From CALMUP01 sp035327305 (GTDB taxonomy: Bacteria; Verrucomicrobiota; Kiritimatiellia; CAIVKH01), in NCBI GenBank assembly GCA_035327305.1, contig DAOLDL010000088.1:1-12306 (forward strand): a stretch of 12,306 nt of DNA, in the 5' to 3' direction. Shown here piece by piece: positions 7,318 through 12,306 of the stretch. Made by a program: the position numbers and the translations under genes. Position 1 is the first letter of the stretch, and each line of letters begins with the position of its first letter. Below the pieces are notes generated by a model. It did no database searches. It was not told where the DNA came from and saw nothing but the letters and a program-made list of their open reading frames with translations.

Positions 7318-8174
7318 CAGCGATCACCCTTGCCTGAAGTCAATGTATCCATCATTCGCGCCACATCGCAAGATTCGTTTACATCGTGAACGCGAATTAT
7401 ACGAGCGCCCCGCATCATGGCGAAGGCCATCGCGGCCAGGCTTCCGGGAAGGCGGTCTTGAATGTCCCGCCCGGTGATGGCTCCGATAAATCGCTTGCGT
7501 GACAACCCGACCAGCACGGGGCGTCCGCATGTGTGAATGATATCCGGCAGGGACTGCAACAACGTCACGTTGTGTTCAAGGTTTTTTCCGAATCCGATCC
7601 CCGGATCCACCACGATTTGTTCCGGCGAAACCCCGGCGGCCAGCGCCCGGTCGATTTGCGCACGAAGCGTGCGGACCACCTCCTCGACTACATTTTCATA
7701 GCGGGGATCGTCCTGCATGGTTTTGGGATTGCCCTTCATGTGCATCAATACCAAACCGGCCCGGAACTTCCGGGCGACGTCAAAAATGCGGGGATCATGT
7801 GCTCCACCGGAAATATCGTTGATGATGGAGGCGCCGACGGTCAACGCGGCTTCGGCCACTTCAGCCTTGGTTGTGTCCACCGAAACAGCCACAGGGGAGG
7901 CATCGGCAATTGCGCGAACGACCGGCACTACACGACGCAACTCTTCCTCCTGGGGCACCGGATCGGAGCCGGGGCGGCTGGATTCTCCGCCGACATCGAT
8001 GATGTCCGCGCCGGCGGCAACCATTTCCAGCGCCGACTTGAGCGCGGATTCGGGATCGACGTGCCGGCCCCCGTCCGAAAACGAGTCCGGGGTCACATTC
8101 AACACCCCCATGATGATGGTGCGACGATCAAGAATCCATTCGTGATCGCGCGCTTTCCAAAGAGGCGACGTCAT
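7317..8174 (-). CDS. folP: Dihydropteroate synthase
   Basis: A 285-residue cytoplasmic TIM-barrel enzyme of folate synthesis. It joins p-aminobenzoate to 6-hydroxymethyl-7,8-dihydropterin diphosphate. Signatures are complete: MGVLNVTPDSFSDGG (22-36), DVGGESSRPGS (60-70), SVDTTKAEVA (98-107), IINDISGG (117-124), LMHMKGNPKTMQ (143-154), DPGIGFGK (190-197), GLSRKRFIG (223-231) and the pterin/phosphate-binding RVHDV (261-265). Length matches the family. It starts 17 bases after the ftsH stop without a clear Shine-Dalgarno sequence, so it is probably translated by ribosomes coming from ftsH. The ftsH-folP order is shared with E. coli and many other bacteria. Confidence 0.97.
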   Translation of the reverse strand: MTSPLWKARDHEWILDRRTIIMGVLNVTPDSFSDGGRHVDPESALKSALEMVAAGADIIDVGGESSRPGSDPVPQEEELRRVVPVVRAIADASPVAVSVDTTKAEVAEAALTVGASIINDISGGAHDPRIFDVARKFRAGLVLMHMKGNPKTMQDDPRYENVVEEVVRTLRAQIDRALAAGVSPEQIVVDPGIGFGKNLEHNVTLLQSLPDIIHTCGRPVLVGLSRKRFIGAITGRDIQDRLPGSLAAMAFAMMRGARIIRVHDVNESCDVARMMDTLTSGKGDR

Positions 8175-8191
8175 GACCGGATACCGCGGCG

Positions 8192-10183
8192 TCAGGCGAG
8201 CGACGGTTTTGCCGGTGAGGGTGCAATGATGGGTCCGACGTCCTCGCCGGTCGGTAGAATTTCCGACTTTGAATTGCCGGTTCCATTTCCACCATCGTTT
8301 TTCTTGATCTTGTTGATTTTCCCATCACGGAAAAGCTCTTCGACTTCCAAGCCGTCCAACGTTTCCCATTCCATCAAGGCATTTGTGAGAAGTTCCAGCC
8401 GGTCGCGTTTTTCGATAAGAATGGACCGGGCTTTTTCATATGCCTCGTGGATGAGCCGGTTGACTTCCGCATCGACTTTGCGCGCGGTTTCCTCGCTCAT
8501 TTCCTGCTGGCGTGATACTTCCTTGCCGAGGAACATGACCTCGTGGTTTCCGCCGAAGGCCTGCGGACCGAGGGTGTCGCTCATTCCCCATTCGCATACC
8601 ATGGCCCGGGCAATCCGGGTGGCTTGGGCAATATCATTTTGCGCGCCGGTGGTAATGTCACTGCAGGCGATTTCCTCGGCGGCGCGCCCGCCCATGAACA
8701 CGGCCAGCATGCTTAACAGTTTTCGGCGGCTCTGGGTGTACTGGTCCTTGACCGGCAACTGCATGGTGGAACCAAGCGATTGTCCGCGGGGGATAATCGT
8801 AACCTTGTGCAGAGGCTCCGCCTCCTCCACTTCAGTCATAACGATGGCGTGGCCGGCTTCATGATAGGCCGTAAGCAGTTTTTCCTTTTCATCCATCATG
8901 CGACTGCGGCGTTCGCGTCCCCAACGGACCTTGTCGCGGGCTTCTTCCAAATCCTGCAATTCGACGGCATCCCCGCCGCGGCGGGCGGCCAGCAATGCGG
9001 CTTCGTTGACGAGATTCGCAAGATCGGCGCCGGAAAAGCCGGGCGTCCCGCGGGCAACCCGGCGCAAGTCCACATCGCGAGAGAGTTTGATTTTTTTGAC
9101 GTGGATTTTGAGGATACTTTCCCGTCCTTCCAGACCCGGAAGGTCCACATATACCTGGCGATCAAACCGTCCGGGGCGCAACAAGGCGCTGTCGAGCACA
9201 TCCGGGCGGTTGGTGGCGGCGATCAGAATGATACCTTCTTGAGTATCAAAACCATCCATTTCCACCAAAAGGGCATTCAAGGTTTGTTCGCGTTCGTCAT
9301 GACCGCCACCGATACCGCTGAACCGACTGCGGCCCACAGCGTCGATTTCATCGATGAAAATGATGCAGGGCGCGCTTTTTTTCCCTTGTTCAAACATATC
9401 CCTGACCCGGGATGCGCCGACACCGACAAACATTTCCACGAAATCCGAGCCGCTGATGCTGAAAAACGGAACGTTGGCTTCTCCGGCGATCGCCTTGGCC
9501 AACAGGGTTTTTCCGGTACCGGGTGGTCCGACCAGCAGAACACCTTTGGGAATACGCCCGCCAAGTTTCTGAAACTTTTTCGGGTCTTTGAGAAAGTCGA
9601 CGATTTCCTGAAGCTCTTCCTTGGCTTCTTCAATGCCGGCAACATCGGAAAATGTTATTTTGTTTTTACCACGGGTAAGCAGGCGGGCACGGCTCTTGCC
9701 GAAGTTCATCGCGCCTTTTCCGGCGGCCTTCATTTGACGCATGAACAGAAAATACAGCAGGCCCAGAATCAAGATAAATGGTATGATACTGGACAGCAAC
9801 TGCATCACGAAAGGATTCTGGGGTGTGATTTTGAAATGCACCCCGCGGGCAATCAAGAGCTTCTGCAATTCCTCGGTGTCCGCCACGTTGACCCGGAACT
9901 TTTTGTTCCGGCCCATATCGTCCAATTCAACCAATTCCCCTTTGACGTGGCGGAAACCGGAGGCATCCAGAACAATTTCGCATTTCCGGATTTTTCCATC
10001 CTCGATCAGTTGCACAAAATCCGGGCTGTATGGAATGTCCTCGAACTGTTCCTGCCCGCCCTTCAAGACCTGATACATAGTCAGGAAAAGCGCGAGAAGA
10101 AGAAACCAGACGGCCAGCCCACGCAAAGGCGGCTTGACCCCGCCCGCCCCTGCATCATTACGATTGTTGTCTTTTGACTCCAT
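8192..10183 (-). CDS. ftsH: ATP-dependent zinc metalloprotease FtsH
   Basis: A 663-residue membrane-anchored AAA+ protease that degrades misfolded membrane proteins and short-lived regulators. A first membrane helix is at 21-40, an extracytoplasmic FtsH domain at about 45-125 and a second helix at 130-148. The AAA module shows Walker A GPPGTGKT (219-226), the pore loop MFVGVGASRV (251-260), Walker B IIFIDE (274-279) and the second region of homology with its RPGRFDR (336-342). The protease domain has the zinc motif HEAGH (441-445), with a likely third ligand Asp517 in GAQNDIAQAT. The C-terminus ends in a low-complexity Lys/Gly/Pro tail (about 620-663). It reads NALLVEMDGF where many phyla have NQLL. 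The ATG at 10183 is the only sensible start, because the next Met lies after the first helix begins. GGGAG sits just three bases upstream. It is the first gene of the operon. Confidence 0.98.
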   Translation of the reverse strand: MESKDNNRNDAGAGGVKPPLRGLAVWFLLLALFLTMYQVLKGGQEQFEDIPYSPDFVQLIEDGKIRKCEIVLDASGFRHVKGELVELDDMGRNKKFRVNVADTEELQKLLIARGVHFKITPQNPFVMQLLSSIIPFILILGLLYFLFMRQMKAAGKGAMNFGKSRARLLTRGKNKITFSDVAGIEEAKEELQEIVDFLKDPKKFQKLGGRIPKGVLLVGPPGTGKTLLAKAIAGEANVPFFSISGSDFVEMFVGVGASRVRDMFEQGKKSAPCIIFIDEIDAVGRSRFSGIGGGHDEREQTLNALLVEMDGFDTQEGIILIAATNRPDVLDSALLRPGRFDRQVYVDLPGLEGRESILKIHVKKIKLSRDVDLRRVARGTPGFSGADLANLVNEAALLAARRGGDAVELQDLEEARDKVRWGRERRSRMMDEKEKLLTAYHEAGHAIVMTEVEEAEPLHKVTIIPRGQSLGSTMQLPVKDQYTQSRRKLLSMLAVFMGGRAAEEIACSDITTGAQNDIAQATRIARAMVCEWGMSDTLGPQAFGGNHEVMFLGKEVSRQQEMSEETARKVDAEVNRLIHEAYEKARSILIEKRDRLELLTNALMEWETLDGLEVEELFRDGKINKIKKNDGGNGTGNSKSEILPTGEDVGPIIAPSPAKPSLA

Positions 10184-10202
10184 AAACTCCCATACACGAA
10201 GA

Positions 10203-10231
10203 CTTATATGACCCTATAGATACTTATTAAA
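10203..10231 (-). promoter_or_regulatory. Candidate promoter for the ftsH operon
   Basis: Reading the minus strand, TATAAG at 10208-10203 is five of six to the -10 consensus and lies 17 bases after TTTAAT (10231-10226), a poor -35. Transcription would start a few bases before the ftsH ribosome binding site and give a short leader. A second possible -35 (TTGAAC) lies further upstream without a good -10 partner. No heat-shock-type promoter was recognised. Confidence 0.3.
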
Positions 10232-10304
10232 TGTGATCGTTCAAGTTATCACGACTTTGGTTGAAAAACCAACAGAAACGGCTTGCCCGGGGATTTTTTA
10301 CCCA

Positions 10305-10331
10305 TGTCGCGACAACCGGCAAAATTGCCGG
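10305..10331. repeat. Two adjacent perfect dyads in the ftsH/DinB intergenic region
   Basis: TGTCGCGACA at 10305-10314 is a perfect 10-base palindrome. One base later CCGGCAAAATTGCCGG (10316-10331) has two seven-base arms around a two-base centre. Neither is followed by a T-run in either direction, so terminators are unlikely. They could be operator sites for one or both divergent genes. The position is about 120 bases upstream of the ftsH start and about 165 upstream of the DinB-like start. Confidence 0.6.
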
Positions 10332-10483
10332 AAAATCGAGCGCTTTTATTCGCATGTTCTAGTTTCTGCAACAAACCAATACGAATCAACCATTAAAATC
10401 GCCAATAAATTCAATATTTTTCGCCAGGAAATGCCGCATACCCCCCGTTGGCATGCATATTGCTGATAAATCCTGATGATATC

Positions 10484-10489
10484 AGTGAG
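10484..10489 (+). promoter_or_regulatory. Ribosome binding site deciding the DinB-like start
   Basis: AGTGAG lies six bases before the ATG at 10496. This supports that start over the in-frame ATGs at 10448 and 10490, and the family sequence also begins near MDTNHYTLMARYN. Confidence 0.45.
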
Positions 10490-10495
10490 ATGTAC

Positions 10496-11011
10496 ATGGA
10501 TACGAATCATTATACGTTAATGGCACGATACAATCAGTGGATGAACGAAAACCTGCTCGACTGGTGCGATTTGATTCCTGACGAACAGCGCAAAGCCAAT
10601 ACCGGCGCCTATTTTCGTTCAATTCACGGTACGCTTAACCATATTTTGCACGTTGATTTGTTGTGGATGGGCCGATTTATCGGACGAAGCCTCACCAATG
10701 CCGTGATCGGAGAGGATATTTGCGCCGACTACGACGAGTTGAGGGCTTTTCGCCAGCAACTTGACCACGATATCATTATGTGGGCCGACCAGGTGTCGCC
10801 CGACTGGTTGCAATTGCCCTTTACCTATACCAGCGCCGCGGATGGAAAATTCAGAACCTTGCCGGCCTGGGTGCTCGTCACACAGATGTTCAACCACCAG
10901 ACGCATCATCGCGGACAATTGACCACAATACTCAATCAGATGGGTATTGATCATGGCGTTACCGACATTCCGGCCATGCCGGCGGTTCAATTCGTAGCAT
11001 CGCCGGTATAA
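10496..11011 (+). CDS. DinB/DUF664-like four-helix-bundle protein
   Basis: A 171-residue cytoplasmic protein of the DinB/YfiT superfamily, four-helix bundles that usually bind a divalent metal with three histidines. It begins with the typical YTLMARYNQWMNENLLD helix. His49 in GTLNHILHVDLLW is the likely first ligand, and the block FNHQTHHRGQLTTILNQMG (132-150) supplies the other two, probably His134 and His138. A family-like DIPAMP follows near the end. Members act as thiol-dependent transferases or are of unknown function, and the DNA-damage link of the B. subtilis namesake does not transfer by sequence alone. A longer frame opens at 10448, but the extra 16 residues are unlike the family. 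The gene is divergent from ftsH and runs into a terminator four bases after its stop. Confidence 0.85.
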   Translation: MDTNHYTLMARYNQWMNENLLDWCDLIPDEQRKANTGAYFRSIHGTLNHILHVDLLWMGRFIGRSLTNAVIGEDICADYDELRAFRQQLDHDIIMWADQVSPDWLQLPFTYTSAADGKFRTLPAWVLVTQMFNHQTHHRGQLTTILNQMGIDHGVTDIPAMPAVQFVASPV

Positions 11012-11014
11012 CAA

Positions 11015-11040
11015 AAACCCCGGCGAGAGCGCCGGGGTTT
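11015..11040. terminator. Bidirectional rho-independent terminator between convergent genes
   Basis: An 11-base perfect stem (arms 11015-11025 and 11030-11040) of AAACCCCGGCG type encloses a four-base AGAG loop. On the minus strand the stem runs into a five-T stretch, a classical terminator for the repeat protein gene ending at 11071. On the plus strand the T side is only three bases, which suits a weaker end for the DinB-like gene that stops at 11011. Confidence 0.88.
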
Positions 11041-11070
11041 CAAATCAGGAACCTTCGATCCTTAATGGTT

Positions 11071-12162
11071 TCACCAAAGCGGGGCCAATGTATACCCGCA
11101 CGCATTGTAGATCGTGGAATAAATGTTAGCCGGTACTGCGCCGTTGAATCCCCAGGGAATGGCTTCACGTGGTGGTTGTTGGTAAACGGCACCGTTGGGG
11201 GGTGCGCCATTTCCGTCTTCATCGTTGTACGATATTGTCCAGACACCGCTTAAATAATCATACACGGCGTGGTCATGCCATCCATTGCCGTCAAAATCGT
11301 GGGCGGGCACGGGAAGCGTTCGGCGGTAAGCACCCAAAACAAAATTGTGCATGAATGGCGTATTGAATTCACCCGTGGGTATTTTGTACGTAGTCACGCC
11401 GGGAGCAAATGGGTTCAAGGCATTCTGGATGTGATTCCGGTAAAACCCCGGCGCAGGTATCGAGCTGGAGGATCCCCACCCCTCCCCGTTTGAGTTTTTT
11501 ACGCCAAACCAATTTTTGCCTTTAGAACCTCGAACGTACCAGGCGGAATCGTTCATCGTGTAGCCGCGGTAATAGACCGTTTGATCGACAATGCCATCCT
11601 GATCAAAATCAAATGGAACAGGGATAACCGTCGAGGCCGGCGGTCGCTCCCACCACCGGAAATCCCCTTTAAAGCCCCAGCTATTGCGCCACATCAGCAC
11701 TTGCTGTTTGGCAATTGAGTACACATACCAGTCACCGGTTTCCAAATCGTAAACACCGAGATCGGCCTTGCCATCGCCATCGTAATCTCCGGGAACGGGC
11801 ACGGCGGTGTTCCAACCCCATTGACGCGCCCAGGCAAGTACCTGCCCTTCACGTGTTATAATGTACCACAATCCGCCATTCCGACCATATACAGCCAGAT
11901 CAGTTCGACCATCACCATTATAATCTGCAGGTACGGCAATGGCATCGGCATACCCCCATTGGCGGCGCCACTCCAACACCGCACCCGTCCTGGTTCGTAC
12001 AAACCACTCGCCGGAGGCCGCGTGATAGACCGCCAGATCTGAACGGCCATTGCCGTTAAAGTCGTTGATCACATCTGCGGCAACCGTACTGGTGGACGCC
12101 GGAATTGCCATAAAAGCACTGGCTAAAAGCGATTTGATTAATTTTGATGTTGGCGACTTCAT
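11071..12162 (-). CDS. Secreted FG-GAP/VCBS-like repeat protein (putative beta-propeller)
   Basis: A 363-residue protein with a signal peptide at about 1-29 (KLIKSLLASAFMAIPA, likely cleaved after TVAA). The mature part is almost entirely repeats of about 46-59 residues. Each starts with an integrin-alpha-like calcium loop: DFNGNGRSD (34), DYNGDGRTD (80), DYDGDGKAD (126), DFDQDGIVD (185) and DFDGNGWHD (289). A [DE]W[YF]V strand and a WGxxxAVPVP strand follow. A unit near 237 keeps IPAPGFY but has lost the acidic loop, and the C-terminus (WGFNGAVPAN, 337-346) is a last partial unit. This spacing fits a calcium-binding beta-propeller outside the cell. No enzymatic domain is seen. The frame extends five codons to an ATG at 12177, but the ATG at 12162 has GAAGGG five bases upstream and gives a better signal peptide. 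Confidence 0.83.
   Translation of the reverse strand: MKSPTSKLIKSLLASAFMAIPASTSTVAADVINDFNGNGRSDLAVYHAASGEWFVRTRTGAVLEWRRQWGYADAIAVPADYNGDGRTDLAVYGRNGGLWYIITREGQVLAWARQWGWNTAVPVPGDYDGDGKADLGVYDLETGDWYVYSIAKQQVLMWRNSWGFKGDFRWWERPPASTVIPVPFDFDQDGIVDQTVYYRGYTMNDSAWYVRGSKGKNWFGVKNSNGEGWGSSSSIPAPGFYRNHIQNALNPFAPGVTTYKIPTGEFNTPFMHNFVLGAYRRTLPVPAHDFDGNGWHDHAVYDYLSGVWTISYNDEDGNGAPPNGAVYQQPPREAIPWGFNGAVPANIYSTIYNACGYTLAPLW
11611..12063 (-). repeat. Three consecutive coding repeats with calcium loops
   Basis: These are the best-conserved units of the secreted repeat protein: residues 34-79, 80-125 and 126-184. The first two are exactly 46 residues (138 bases) and the third carries a short insertion (KGDFRWWERPPAS). 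The similarity is clear in protein, while the DNA has drifted, so the duplication is not recent. Confidence 0.7.
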
Positions 12163-12167
12163 GATTA

Positions 12168-12173
12168 CCCTTC
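12168..12173 (-). promoter_or_regulatory. Ribosome binding site fixing the repeat protein start
   Basis: GAAGGG on the minus strand lies five bases before the ATG at 12162. The upstream ATG at 12177 has no comparable site. Confidence 0.6.
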
Positions 12174-12185
12174 GCATTATAAACC

Positions 12186-12214
12186 AATATACCCCACACC
12201 CGACGATATCACAA
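12186..12214 (-). promoter_or_regulatory. Candidate sigma-70-type promoter of the repeat protein gene
   Basis: On the minus strand TTGTGA (12214-12209) and TATATT (12191-12186) are separated by exactly 17 bases in an AT-rich stretch, giving a leader of roughly 20 bases before the ATG at 12162. A perfect TATAAT also occurs closer to the gene (12181-12176), but it has no -35 partner and would place the transcript start inside the ribosome binding site. Confidence 0.45.
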
Positions 12215-12236
12215 AATAGAAAATAAGAAAAATCGG

Positions 12237-12260
12237 GGCTTTTGTTAAGTAAAACAAGCC
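12237..12260 (-). terminator. Weak hairpin at the right edge
   Basis: The arms GGCTT and AAGCC, with partial further pairing interrupted by mismatches, form a modest hairpin. On the minus strand a T-rich stretch (ATTTTTCTTATTTT) follows three bases later. It could end transcription coming from a gene beyond the window, ahead of the repeat protein promoter. The stem is short and the call tentative. Confidence 0.25.
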
Positions 12261-12306
12261 TTTTATTGACGGTTTTTTTGCCGCCATGGCGAGAGCTTTA
12301 TGCGCG

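Larger units (their letters stand above)
10184..10495. other. Divergent intergenic region between ftsH and the DinB-like gene
   Basis: About 310 bases, clearly more AT-rich than the flanking genes. It holds a weak ftsH promoter candidate near its left end and two adjacent perfect dyads at 10305-10331. A short interrupted dyad (CTGAT, three bases, ATCAG, 10473-10485) lies next to the ribosome binding site of the plus-strand gene. A 77-codon open frame on the plus strand (10233-10466) has no family resemblance and runs into the next gene, so I treat it as chance. I found no convincing promoter for the plus-strand gene. Confidence 0.7.

Noticed and set aside
7533..8864. 443-codon plus-strand open frame opposite folP and ftsH
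   Set aside because: It is the antisense shadow of two strongly conserved genes, with low-complexity composition and no recognisable domain.
8780..10177. 465-codon plus-strand open frame opposite ftsH
   Set aside because: It lies wholly antisense to ftsH, whose motifs are complete. Long antisense frames are common in genes with this codon use.
10281..10303. GC-rich run followed by six T's, looking like a terminator
   Set aside because: No stable stem can be drawn before the T-run and no gene on that strand ends there.
10233..10466. 77-codon plus-strand open frame in the intergenic region
   Set aside because: It has no family resemblance and no clear ribosome binding site, spans the dyads and runs into the start of the DinB-like frame.
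1..12306. CRISPR array, mobile element, phage or toxin-antitoxin genes
   Set aside because: I saw no regularly spaced direct repeats, no transposase or integrase motifs, no terminal inverted repeats, and no small paired genes of that kind.

Overview
The window is a chromosomal stretch of a Gram-negative-type bacterium with moderate GC content. The best guess is a member of the PVC group (Verrucomicrobiota, Kiritimatiellota or a relative). The pointers are a TIGR03790-family secreted protein, a YdjY-like lipoprotein, an exported FG-GAP-like repeat protein, and an FtsH with NALL where NQLL is usual. This placement is an inference from protein families and has not been tested with a tree. I see no rRNA, tRNA, CRISPR array, insertion sequence, phage gene or classical defence gene.

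Positions 10183 down to 80 hold ten genes on the minus strand, packed so tightly that they are very likely one operon. In transcription order they are ftsH (membrane AAA+ protease), folP (dihydropteroate synthase), cdaA (diadenylate cyclase), cdaR (YbbR-domain partner of CdaA), an exported TPR protein, a YdjY-like lipoprotein, a TIGR03790-family exported protein, a TatD-family metal hydrolase, a ROK-family sugar kinase and an M50-family membrane metalloprotease. Seven of the nine junctions are stop/start overlaps, mostly ATGA or GTGA, so translational coupling is likely. A further gene may start at the left edge.

The operon combines two neighbourhoods known elsewhere, ftsH-folP (followed by glmM in E. 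coli) and cdaA-cdaR (followed by glmM in Firmicutes). glmM is absent here. In its place, directly after cdaR, are three exported proteins of unknown function (TPR, YdjY-like lipoprotein, TIGR03790). This c-di-AMP-plus-envelope cassette is the most plausible undescribed system in the window, though the functional link is inferred only from gene order.

To the right of ftsH is an AT-rich divergent intergenic region of about 310 bases with two adjacent perfect dyads. It is followed by a plus-strand DinB/DUF664-like protein and, convergent to that, a minus-strand secreted protein built from about 46-residue repeats carrying DxDGDG-type calcium loops. The two convergent genes share a strong bidirectional terminator. 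The last 140 bases hold a promoter candidate for the repeat protein and AT-rich sequence with no gene I can support.
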